Part shown: positions 1-9,089 of the stretch, piece after piece
How the letters are laid out: the number at the start of each line of letters is the position of its first letter
Numbering within the stretch: the first letter of the stretch is position 1
Source of the DNA: DASXKD01 sp963707905
Lineage (GTDB): Bacteria > Actinomycetota > Actinomycetes > Streptosporangiales > Streptosporangiaceae
Assembly (NCBI GenBank): GCA_963707905.1
Contig: CAVPSA010000043.1
Coordinates: 62,001-126,000, forward strand
Direction: 5' to 3'
DNA: 64,000 bases
Program-made: the position numbers and the translations under genes
The notes under the pieces: generated by a model
Told to the model about the DNA's origin: nothing
Seen by the model: the letters and a program-made list of their open reading frames with translations, nothing else
Database searches by the model: none

Positions 1-5
1 GCCCC

Positions 6-449
6 ATGCCCCTGGCATTCCGCAACCTGACCATTAGCCCCGACGCTCCCGTTTCGTCCTGGCCCACCGAGGCCATGCAGACCGTACTCGAACGGGGTGA
101 CCTCGCCGACTGGCACCGGATCGCTGCCGAGGTGCGGGCCGATCCCTGGGGCAAGATCGCGCGCCATGTGGAAGAGGTGCTCAGCCACTCACGCCCATAT
201 GGCGTCGCCGAAGCCATGGAGACGGTGCTGTCCCGCGCCCGTGCACGAGCTGAGGCCGACGAACGCGCAGCGGTCGCCGCCGAAATCACGGAGGCTGTTA
301 AGCGTGCAGGACTGAGCCGGGCGGAGTTCGCCTCCCGGATCGGGACCTCCGCCTCCCGGCTGTCCACCTATACCTCCGGCAAGGTGACCCCGTCCGCCGC
401 GCTCATGCTCCGGATCCGCCGTGTAGCCGACCGGGAATCCGGGCGATGA
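6..449 (+). CDS. XRE-type helix-turn-helix protein, first gene of a four-gene run
   Basis: The 147-residue protein has a helix-turn-helix at about residues 95-140, visible as the stretch GLSRAEFASRIGTSASRLST, so it probably binds DNA as a Cro/C1-type regulator. The N-terminal 90 residues (WPTEAM..., RADPWG...) look like the conserved extension found on a group of actinobacterial HTH proteins. The ATG at 6 is the first in view; the frame is open to the window edge, so the true start could lie upstream. It precedes three overlapping genes and is the obvious candidate to regulate them (inference). Family assignment is firm; target unknown. Confidence 0.75.
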   Translation: MPLAFRNLTISPDAPVSSWPTEAMQTVLERGDLADWHRIAAEVRADPWGKIARHVEEVLSHSRPYGVAEAMETVLSRARARAEADERAAVAAEITEAVKRAGLSRAEFASRIGTSASRLSTYTSGKVTPSAALMLRIRRVADRESGR

Positions 450-618
450 GGTAGGACAGCGGCCCAGCCCGTAAGACGTCACGGCGGTGATGCGCTTCCC
501 GCTAGTGCCGGGCACGGCAACTCAAGTACACGTCGAGGCCACGCCGGGCGATGCTGGCCGTTGTGGTATCACGGTGGCCGCTAGGCACTCGTTACCATGT
601 AAGTGGACTAAACCCGGG

Positions 619-1626
619 ATGCATTCGATGGCGCGACTTCTGGCGTGGCTGAACAAGTACGGCGACAGCGGCCTGGCCCTCTTGCTCGCGATCGGCGTCG
701 GGATTCTCACGTTGGCCGACATCGCCAGCCCGAACGATGTGAGCGGCGCAATCCTGCTGACCCTCGGCCTTGTCGCCACCTCTGCATTGCGGAACAGGGC
801 CCGCGAGGAGACGATGGACACCCAGCTCCACGACGTCCTGCAGAGCACCCAAACGATGCTCACCAAGCTGCCCGCCCGGCTGGACGAGCTGGAGAGCACC
901 GTGGAGGGCACCCGCCGGGCCCTGGAAGAGAGCTCCTTCATCCGGGTGCTGCATGGCGCTGAGGTGGGCCTCGCGCTCGAGGAGGCGCGTCGCAACACCG
1001 ACCGATGGGCCTTCAAGGGCGGCACAGGAACGTTCCTGCGGGCGGTGACAATACCCGAATGCGTCGAGATCGCCCGCCGTAAGAAGCACACGCTGCATAT
1101 GCAGCTGGAGATCATCGACCCGGCCAACGAGAAGCTTTGCACCACCTACGCGCAGTTCCGCCGCTCGCTGTCGGCCCAGCCCGATGCCACCGGTGAGATC
1201 TGGACTGTGGACCGCGTGCGCAAAGAATCGTATGCGACCGTCTTTGCCGCTTGCTGGTACCAGCGGCACTTCAGTTTCGTCACCATCGAGGTCAGCCTGT
1301 CGTCGATGATGACCACCTTCCGGTGGGATATGACCCCACACCGGCTGATCATCACGCAGGAGGACCCGCAGTTCCCCGCAATGATGCTGGAGCCAGGTAA
1401 GTACTACTACGAGATCTACAGCCGCGAGCTGATGGCCAGCCTTCGGCAATGCCGGCAAGTGCCGGTCAGCCGCCTGGATCACATCGAACTCAGCGACGAG
1501 CCGAGCGTGGATGAGGCGCGCAAGCTCTTCACGGACCTTGATCTCCCACTTCCCCGGGCTTTCACCGACCGCAATGTCGCGGAAATCGTCAGCAAGGCGA
1601 TCCAGGCCAAAAACCCATACCGATGA
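619..1626 (+). CDS. Membrane-anchored coiled-coil protein of unknown function
   Basis: I do not recognise this protein. From the ATG at 619 (a second ATG lies at 628) it has 335 residues. Two hydrophobic segments at about residues 17-36 and 42-56 form a hairpin anchor, residues 65-105 are a Leu/Glu-rich coiled coil, and a soluble domain of about 220 residues follows with conserved-looking blocks such as RKESYATVFAACW and RLIITQEDPQFPA. That domain should lie in the cytosol. The open frame begins at 487, but the first 44 codons lack any such feature. Its TGA at 1624-1626 overlaps the next start, so it is translationally coupled to the cupin gene. Confidence 0.65.
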   Translation: MHSMARLLAWLNKYGDSGLALLLAIGVGILTLADIASPNDVSGAILLTLGLVATSALRNRAREETMDTQLHDVLQSTQTMLTKLPARLDELESTVEGTRRALEESSFIRVLHGAEVGLALEEARRNTDRWAFKGGTGTFLRAVTIPECVEIARRKKHTLHMQLEIIDPANEKLCTTYAQFRRSLSAQPDATGEIWTVDRVRKESYATVFAACWYQRHFSFVTIEVSLSSMMTTFRWDMTPHRLIITQEDPQFPAMMLEPGKYYYEIYSRELMASLRQCRQVPVSRLDHIELSDEPSVDEARKLFTDLDLPLPRAFTDRNVAEIVSKAIQAKNPYR

Positions 1627-2282
1627 TGCACTACGCGAAGATCGAGGCCGCGATCCGGCAAGGCACTGCTGCCGACTGGGTACCGCGCTGGGCATTGGAG
1701 TTGCTGCGTGATGTTGCAAGCGGCCGGTGCGACCTGACCGCTGTGCTGCACCCGCTCGGTTTTCTCTGTATACCGGCCCAGCGCAGCGGCGAGCACGGGA
1801 TCTGCGTCCACGTTTGGACTCCTGCGCTCCAGCCCACCATCACTACGTCCCAGGTGCATTCACATAGCTGGGATCTCACCAGCTATGTGCTCTACGGCAC
1901 CCTGCATAACCAGCGCATCCGGGTCGCCGAGGCCGGCGCCGCGGCCACCCACCGCATCTTTGAGGTGCGCAGTCACGGTGACAGTGACGAACTCCACGCC
2001 ACCACCCGGCTGGTCTCGTGCGAGCCTGAGCAGACCCGCGAGTACCGCGCCGGATCCGTGTACTTCCTGGAGGCCGGGGAGTTCCACACGACCGTTGTCC
2101 CTGGGGCGCAGGAGGTGGCAACCGTTGCTCTTGGCCGCAGCCACCCCCCTGCCGCTGACCTCAGCGCCGGCCCGCTGGACGCCCGCAGTCATACGGTCAC
2201 CCGGTCACGCTGCACCGCACCCGAGACTGCCCGCGCCGCGCTCCTGGTGGCGGGACGGCTTGAGGCGCTGGGCATCGCGTGA
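1623..2282 (+). CDS. Cupin-like protein
   Basis: The 219-residue protein carries a cupin-like metal site. An HSHSWD motif (His79, His81, Asp84 by the first ATG) opens the first half, followed about 10 residues on by a YG turn, and GEFHTT supplies a later His (about 155) in the second half. Two ATGs in tandem (1623, 1626) overlap the stop of the membrane-protein gene, and the TGA at 2280-2282 overlaps the GTG start of the phosphatase gene. Both overlaps point to a single co-translated unit. Substrate is unknown; the residues fit a metal-dependent oxygenase or isomerase, but a sensor role is equally possible. Confidence 0.6.
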   Translation: MMHYAKIEAAIRQGTAADWVPRWALELLRDVASGRCDLTAVLHPLGFLCIPAQRSGEHGICVHVWTPALQPTITTSQVHSHSWDLTSYVLYGTLHNQRIRVAEAGAAATHRIFEVRSHGDSDELHATTRLVSCEPEQTREYRAGSVYFLEAGEFHTTVVPGAQEVATVALGRSHPPAADLSAGPLDARSHTVTRSRCTAPETARAALLVAGRLEALGIA

Positions 2283-3202
2283 CAGGCCACTTCGGGGACA
2301 GGATGCGGCCCAGCCGCCCGGCGGCGGCCGTCCCTGACCTGGATCTCGCCCGCCGGGTCGCCGTGGATGCGGCCGAGGCTGCCGGCGCGCTGGTGCACGC
2401 CCCAGCGCAGCAGGGCACAGGAATGCGGGTCAAGGACGCGACCGGCGATGTCGTCAGCGACCTGGACCTTGCCGCTGAGCAGCTGATCATAAGCCGGATA
2501 CGGGCCGCTTTCCCCGGCCACCGGATCATCGCCGAGGAGTCGGGGCTGCTCGACGCCGTCAGTACCGCCGGGACCGATGGCGGCTGCACATGGCTTGTGG
2601 ATCCGCTCGATGGCACCAACAACATGGCCATCAGGCTGCCGGTTTACGTTGTCGGAATTGCGCTCTGCATGAGAAGCCTGCCGGTGCTCGGTGTGGTGCA
2701 CGATCCGGTAGCCGGGCAGACATGGTCGGCGGTCCGGCGCGGTGGCGCCTACGGGCCTGGCGGCCGGCTAGCACGGCCTGCCTGCCGTGCGGCGCCGTAT
2801 GGGCCGGTGCTTGCCTGGACGCAGGGGCACGGTGTGGACCGTGGGGACGCTACCGCCCGCGCGCTGCGGCTGGTGCTCGAATCCACCGCCCGCCGGGTGC
2901 TCCAGCTCTGGGCGCCGCTTCTTTCCTGGGTCATGCTGGCTCGTGGCGACATCGACGGCATCATTGGATACCGTGCCGAGGCGGTGGACCTTCCGGCAGG
3001 TGCCCTCATCGCGACGGAGGCAGGAATCGCGGTGTGTGGTTTTGACGGCCAGCCATTCAACGAGGCAATCGGGCTGCGGGCGCAGGACCGCAGCTTCGTC
3101 GCCGGCCATCCCAGCAACATCGGGCGGCTGACCGAGCTGGTCGCCACGGCCACACGGATCGCCCCGCAGGTGGCTAACCTGCCGGCAGCAGCGGACTGGT
3201 AG
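2279..3202 (+). CDS. Inositol monophosphatase family protein
   Basis: This is a Mg-dependent sugar- or nucleotide-phosphate phosphatase of the IMPase/FBPase/CysQ superfamily. It has 307 residues from the GTG at 2279, which overlaps the cupin stop; an ATG at 2303 is the alternative. The metal site is complete in its first part: AEESG at about 85-89 and the signature WLVDPLDGTN at about 105-114. In the second motif the usual Trp-Asp becomes VDLPAGALIATEAG, keeping the Asp. The family includes inositol-1-phosphate, 3'-phosphoadenosine 5'-phosphate and fructose-bisphosphate phosphatases. Which one this is cannot be told; coupling to a membrane protein and a cupin hints at a specialised substrate. 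Confidence 0.8.
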   Translation: MTGHFGDRMRPSRPAAAVPDLDLARRVAVDAAEAAGALVHAPAQQGTGMRVKDATGDVVSDLDLAAEQLIISRIRAAFPGHRIIAEESGLLDAVSTAGTDGGCTWLVDPLDGTNNMAIRLPVYVVGIALCMRSLPVLGVVHDPVAGQTWSAVRRGGAYGPGGRLARPACRAAPYGPVLAWTQGHGVDRGDATARALRLVLESTARRVLQLWAPLLSWVMLARGDIDGIIGYRAEAVDLPAGALIATEAGIAVCGFDGQPFNEAIGLRAQDRSFVAGHPSNIGRLTELVATATRIAPQVANLPAAADW

Positions 3203-3221
3203 CCGAGGCTGCGCCGCACTC

Positions 3222-4429
3222 TCAGCTGGTCAGCAAGAGCGCGCCAACGGCGGCCGCGACACCGAACACGGCGAGACCGGCGCCGGTGATCATGAACTTC
3301 CGCAGCGGCACTGCGGCATCGTATGCGCGGCACCGTTCGAACCACAGCAGGGTGGCAAGGGACGCCCAGGGCGTGATGATCGGGCCGACATTGGTACCGA
3401 TGAGCAGCGCAAGCAGCTGATTATGGTGGCTGACCGGGATCACCGATTCGCCCGCCACGTATGCGGGGAGGTTGTTGACCGCGTTGGACAGCCCGGCGCC
3501 GGTGGCGGCTGTGCGCAGCGCGCCAAGGGCGCCGCCCCCGCTGCCTATGAGCGCATGGGTCACCGTGTCCAGCCCATGCAAGCCGATGGTCTGCACGACC
3601 AGAAACAGGCCGGTCACGAACACGAGCAGCCGCCATGGGATCAGCCGGAGCCGCAGCACCGTCCTGTTGCGTATCGCAAACGCCACGACCACCAGCGCTG
3701 CCGCCATCGAGGAGGCATAGCCGAGCGGGATTCTGGTGGCAAGGATCACCGCGATGAACAGCAGGCAGGCCAGCGCCGCCACCCAGAACAGCACCCGGTC
3801 GTCGGGCTCGTGCGGCGGCGGGGGGTCGTAGCGGTCCACGCCGCGCGCGCCGCGCCGCCAGTAAAACATCCACAGGAACACCATGGTCACGGCGACAGAC
3901 GCCAACTCGGGCGCCCACATACGGCTGGCGAACTCCAGCGGAGGCAGCGCCACCCGGTTCGCCGCGAGCAGGTTGGTCAGGTTAGACACGGGCAGCAGCA
4001 GGCTGGCAGTGTTGGCCAGCCACACGGTCGTCATCGCGAGCGGGATCGCGGCGATGCCCACCTTCCGCGCCAGTGCCAGCATGACCGGCGTGAGCAGCAC
4101 GGCGGTGGTATCGAGGTTGAGGACCGTGGTGGTGGCGGCAGCAAAGAGCACGCAGAGTACGAAGAGCGCCAGATAGTTGCCGCGCGCCATGCCCGCTACC
4201 CGTACTGCGATCACATCGAAGAAGCCCGCGGCGGCAGTCAACTCTGCCAGGACGATGACCTACCGAGGAACAGCAGCAGCGGCAGTATCCGCCTGATCGT
4301 GGCGTCGGCAGCGTGGAACGGCAGCAGGCCGGTGCTGACGAAGACAAGGCCGAGGACGAACAGCCCAGCTGCGATCAGGTCAAGTGCGCTAGGCCGCCAG
4401 CGTCTCGCCGGCCGACGCCCCGCGGTCAC
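3222..4429 (-). pseudogene. ArsB/SLC13-type permease, one frameshift
   Basis: The main open frame 3222-4241 (339 residues) encodes ten or so hydrophobic segments of an arsenite/anion permease (ArsB/NhaD ion-transporter superfamily), for example LDTTAVLLTPVMLALARK and the SNAVNNLPAYVAG re-entrant motif. The missing N-terminus lies in another frame upstream: from a GTG at 4429 it reads DLIAAGLFVLGLVFVSTGL and then LLLFLG. Joining the two needs one extra base near 4256-4262 and gives a protein of about 402 residues, the normal length. It could be a sequencing error or a young pseudogene. It is convergent with the phosphatase gene, so not part of that operon. Confidence 0.75.
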
Positions 4430-4572
4430 TGCGTTTCCGTCCTGGGCGGGCTGATCGGGGCGGACGGCAGGGCACACCGCAATGCTCGCACAGCGGCATA
4501 GGCCCGGCGATGGGAGAATGACATGCCGCGGCCGGCGTATGCGATCTTCGGGGCCTGCGGGATCACGTATCG

Positions 4573-4995
4573 ATGGCGCATACTGGCGTAATGAACCGGC
4601 GAGCCGGTGCAAAGGGGACTGACGGCCCGGTCCAGGTCTTTGTTAGCTACTCACCCGCGGACGAGCGCTGGGCCACCTGGATCGCCTGGGAGCTTGAAGC
4701 CGCAGGTTACCGGACAATGCTCCAGGCCTGGGACTTTGTGCCCGGCACCAATTTCATCGACTTCATGGACCGCGGTCTCAGCGAGGCTGCTGCCGTGGTC
4801 GCGGTGCTCTCACAGCATTACCAGAACTCGCGGTATGGCCGGCTGGAATGGCAGGCAGCGCTGCGGGCTGATCCAGACAACCCGGCGGGCAGGCTGATAC
4901 CTGTCCGGGTCGACGAGTCCCCGCTCGAAGGGTTGCTCGGCCACCATCACCTACATAGACCTGGTCGGTGTGACCGATCCGCACCAGGCTCGTGA
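4573..4995 (+). pseudogene. Fragment: TIR domain
   Basis: This open frame carries the TIR fold: VQVFVSYSPADERWATWIAW is strand A with the BB-loop region after it, AAAVVAVLSQHY is strand D, and the Glu in RLEWQAAL sits where TIR NADases have their catalytic glutamate. The expected next strand, TITYIDLVG, is found in the next frame from about 4940, so one surplus base near 4938 ends the domain early. ATGs at 4573 and 4591 are both possible; neither has a clear Shine-Dalgarno. Confidence 0.75.
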
Positions 4996-5099
4996 TCTGC
5001 TGCTCAGCCGCATCGGCCACTCGGTGGCCGGCCGGGCCAAGCAGCAGGAGGTGAGCTATCCGCGGGCAGCCAAGACCATCGCGGGCCAGGTTCTGGAGG

Positions 5100-6518
5100 T
5101 TGATGAGCCGCCAGGCCGGGACCTGCACTGCGGCGCCGCGCACCCGCCGGGCACCGGCCAGCGCGCCTGCCTACCCGCCCGCGCTGCCGCACTCGGCCGG
5201 GTCGCGCGCCGCAGTCACTCTGCTGCACGTGCCAGGTCCCAGGTTCGGGCGCGGGCTTGCCGCCACGGGTGAGCACCTGTCGGCCAGCGAGCTGCAGGCC
5301 CGGATATGGGCCGACGTCACCCAGTTGACCGCCGCCGGCATGCCTAGGCCGGACCTCATCGTGGTCACCGGCGACCTGACGGAGTCGGGAAGCCTGCGCG
5401 AATGCGACGAGGCGCTTACCTTCCTGACCGGGCTGCGCGCGCTTGTCGGCCTGGAGCCGCATCGCGTCGCGATCGTGCCTGGCGGCCACGACATCACCTC
5501 GGCGGCGTCACGTGCCTACTTCGCCACATGCGAGGCGGACGATGTCGAGCCGCAGCCGCCGTACTGGCCGAAGTGGCGTCACTTCGCCAGCCTGTTCGAG
5601 GAGTTCTACCGGGGCCTGGACGGGCCGGTGTTCGAGAGCATGCAGCCATGGACGCTGTTCGCGATCGAGGACCTTCGTGTGGTGATAGCCGGGCTGAACT
5701 CGACAATGGCCGGCAGTCACCGGGCAGAAGACCAGTACGGCTGGATCGGCGAGGCTCAGGCCGCATGGTTCGCTGAGCGGTTGGCCAGCTTCGAGCGGGA
5801 CGGCTGGCTGCGGATCGGCATGATCTGCCACGACCCAATACCGGGCGACGTACCCGCCGGACGTGACGCAGCGCTGCTTCGCGACGCCGGGACGCTCGAC
5901 CGGCTGCTCGCACCGCGGCTCAACCTGCTGCTGCACGGCCCGGGGCCGGGCGGCGACCAGGCCGACAAGCTAGGCCCCGGGATGCTTGTAGTGCCCGCTG
6001 CCGCCCCCGGCCAGCATCAGTTCCTCCGGCTTACCGCGGACGGGCTGGACCGCTGGGGCGTCCACCGTGGCGGAGACGGCAAGCCTGACCACCTGCCGCT
6101 GCGGTGGCAAGCGGTTGGCGGGACCTTCTCCCTGGAGGGTTCCGATCGCGTGGACGCCAGAGAAGATGCCGCGGTCGCAAGCCTGGAGCCGGTGCGCGCC
6201 CCGAGCCCGGCCAGCTTGCTGCTTGACCGCATCACAGAGGTATGTGAGACACGGTACGACCGGGCCAGGATACGGCGCGAGGAAGGAGACCTGCCGCATC
6301 TGCTTATCACTCACCAGGAAGACGAGTTCATCCGCCAATGGCGGGTGGCCGCGTACGTGGGTGAGCCGACACGCGGAAGTTTTGGCCGCCTTTCTGCAGC
6401 TTGTTCACACCGGGCAGCCCGAGCCCGGCTCCGAACTGGTCTACGAGGGCCCGCAGCCGCCTCGTGTGCTGCGGGAGGAGGCCGGGCGGCGCGGCGTACG
6501 GCTGCGCAGCTTCATTGA
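5100..6518 (+). pseudogene. Fragment: metallophosphoesterase-like domain
   Basis: The order of elements is that of calcineurin-like phosphoesterases, but the metal ligands are eroded. The first DxH is replaced by a Pro-Gly-Pro-Arg stretch (LLHVPGPRFGRG), the second motif VVTGDLTESG is kept, the usual GNHD reads GGHD, and the final GHxH reads HGPGPG. The region is therefore probably a catalytically dead spacer or a decayed enzyme. Reading goes astray after AAYVGEPT near 6360, where the NACHT frame takes over. Confidence 0.6.
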
Positions 6519-7296
6519 GTTCCAGGGCCTGCTCGACCTGCGGGACTATGTGGCGAAGCAAACCGCCCGGCTGGCGGCAGACACCCTGTACCCGCCGGGC
6601 CTCTATGTCCCGCAACGGTTCCGTGAGCTGGACAGCTCCGCCCCTGGGGTCCGCGACGACCTGGTGGAAGAGCTGCTCAGGCAGGTCGCGGCCGACCACG
6701 GCCGTTTCGTACTCGTCCTGGGCGACTTCGGCCGCGGCAAGACCTTCGCGCTGCGCGAGCTGGCCAGGCGGATCCCGGTCGAGCTGCCGCACCTGATACC
6801 GCTCTTCATCGAGCTGCGCGCGCTGGACAAGGCGCACTCGGTGGAGGGCCTGGTGGCGGCCCACCTGGCCAACCACGGCGAGGATCTGATCGACCTCAAG
6901 GCGTTCCGCTACATGCTGCGGCAGGGACGCATCGTGCTGCTGTTCGACGGGTTCGACGAGTTGGTCACCAGGGTCACCTACCAGCGGGCCGCTGATCACC
7001 TCGAGACACTGCTGCGGCGCGGCCGAGGACAAGGCGAAGGTCGTCGTGGCCAGCCGGACGCAGCACTTCAAATCGCACGAACAGGTGTTCACCGCCCTCG
7101 GCGAACGGGTCGGCACATTGCCGGGCCGGCGGATTTTCGCCGTCGAGGACTTCACGCCCGCGCAGATCCGCGCCTACCTAGTCGGCCGCTACGACGGCAG
7201 CGAGGAGCGCGCCGACCGCCGGCTGCGGCTGCTCGGCGGCATTCAGGACCTGCTCGACCTGGCGGGCAATCCGCGCATGCTGGGATTCATCGCTGA
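6067..7296 (+). pseudogene. Fragment: NACHT NTPase core
   Basis: Meaningful coding starts near 6370. Walker A is LVLGDFGRGKTFALREL (about 6712-6760) and Walker B is RIVLLFDGFDEL (about 6928-6963), the paired acidic residues typical of NACHT. The preceding stretch RSFIEFQGLLDLRDYV matches the linker of actinobacterial TIR/NACHT proteins. The frame becomes meaningless after LETLLRR at about 7020; the continuation AEDKAKVVVASRTQHF lies one frame over. Confidence 0.75.
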
Positions 7297-8995
7297 TCTT
7301 GAGGAGGAGCGGCTGCGCGCGGTGGCTGGCACGCAGCAAGCCATCAGCGCAGCCGGGCTCTATGAGGAGATCCTGCGGGCCTGGCTCGCCCACGAGGAAG
7401 AGCGCACACACGGGGTCGCCGGCACGCCAGGTGGCATGCGGCTCGACGAACTGTGGCAAGCCGTCACCACCCTGGCGCTGCGGCTCTGGGAGACCGGCGA
7501 GACGCTCCTGCGGCTCGCCGACCTTACCGAGGTCGCCGATACGCTTTCTGGCCTTGCGGGCGGCCGACTGTCAGCGGACCAGCGGGCGCACGCAATGGGC
7601 TCTGGCAGCCTGCTGGTACGGACCGACGACGGGCTGTTCGGCTTTATTCATGCGTCGGTCATCGAATGGCTCGTCGCCGCCGAGATCGCCCGGCAGCTCA
7701 CTGGCGGCACGGAACGCCCGGCAGCGCTGTCGGTCCGGCCACTCTCGCAGCTGGCCGTCGACTTCCTTTGCGACCTCGCCGGCAGCCAGCCCTGCCAAGC
7801 CTGGACGGCGCGGATCCTGGCCCACCCAGCCGCCGGCGAGGTGGCCCGCGCCAACGCGATGAAGATCATGACCCGCCTGCGCACACCAGCACAGATGGAC
7901 CTGCGCGGCGCCTCTCTGAAGGGAGAGGACCTCTCGTACCGTGAGCTTGAGGGCGTCGACCTGACCGGCGCCGACCTCACCGAGGCGCGGCTCGTCGGTG
8001 CCAACCTGGCCCACGTCATCCTGCGGGACGCCCGGCTGGCCGGGGCACGGCTGGACGAGGCCCGGCTCACCGGCGCGGACCTGCGCGGCGCCGACCTGAC
8101 CCGAGCCCGGATGGCACGCGCCGACCTGCGTGGCGTGACGCTGGCGGGAAGCCGGTGGGCCCGCGCCGCCCTCGTCGACGTGTCTGCCGACCCCGGTCTG
8201 GCCACCGCGCCCGAACTGCACGGCGCGGCGGTCACACCCCCCCAGCCGGTCCAGGTGGAGCTTGCGCCCGCCGCGGTCGGGGTGCCCTACGGCTTTAGTT
8301 TCCAGACCAGCCGGAATCCCAGACCAGCCGGCTCCCCGAGCCGATGGCATACAGCCGCGACGGCGGCCTGCTCGCCCTCGGTGGCGAAGACGGCGGCGTG
8401 CTCATCTGCGACACCATCTCGGGACGTCCGGTGCGGACCCTGCACGGGCACAACGGGCGGGTCTACGCCGCCGTGTTCGGTGGCGGCGGCAAACTGCTTG
8501 CCACCGGGATCGAGCGATGGCACGGTCCGGCTCTGGGATCCGGCTACCGGCGGCTGCCTGCGGGTGCTTGACGGCCATCGTGACGGCGTGTGGCCGATGG
8601 TGCTCAGCCCTGACAGCGGCCTCGTCGTCACCGGCGACGGCGACGGCGTGCTGCGCATCTGGGATGCCACGAGCGGGCCGGCCGCGCATGCACGGGCCCG
8701 GCCACAGCCGCACCCATCTACACCGCGGCCTTCAGCCCGGATGGAGCTGTGCTCGCTGTGGGCGACGCGGCGGCGCTGCGCCTCTACGATGCCGCGAGCG
8801 GCACACTCATCCGTGAGCTTGGCGGGCATCACAGCCCGGTCTACCGCGCCGCGTTCAGCGCCGTCGGCGACTTGCTCGCCACTGGCGACCGCGAAGGAAT
8901 GGTCCGGCTGTGGGATCCCAGCGGCGAACTGCTCCATGAGCTTGCTGGCCACAGCCGGCGCGCGTCTACACGCTCGCCTTCCATCCCCAGGGTGA
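7046..8995 (+). pseudogene. Fragment: NACHT C-terminal arm and pentapeptide repeats
   Basis: From about 7025 the frame encodes the sensor-1 strand (VVVASRTQHF), the winged-helix and helical arm of a NACHT module, then roughly twelve pentapeptide units of A(D/N)Lxx type from 7895 to 8160 (for example GADLTEARLVGANLAHV). These stack as a right-handed beta helix linking the NTPase to the propeller. A 17-bp direct duplication at 8302-8331 shifts the frame just before the WD40 region; from about 8520 to 8680 this same frame again encodes two WD40 repeats, so the sense frame is left and re-entered. Confidence 0.75.
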
Positions 8996-9089
8996 CCGCC
9001 TGGCCAGCGGTGATACCGATGGCCAGGTACGGCTGTGGGATCTCCAGGCCGGGCAGGCCGCGGGCCTGCTCAGCGGCCACCGGGGTGCG

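Noticed and set aside
592..1719. 375-residue minus-strand frame
   Set aside because: It mirrors the membrane protein gene; no domain, His/Gln/Arg-rich composition typical of an antisense shadow.
3423..4454. 343-residue plus-strand frame
   Set aside because: Antisense to the ArsB-type permease; low-complexity Arg/Gln/His composition, no motif.
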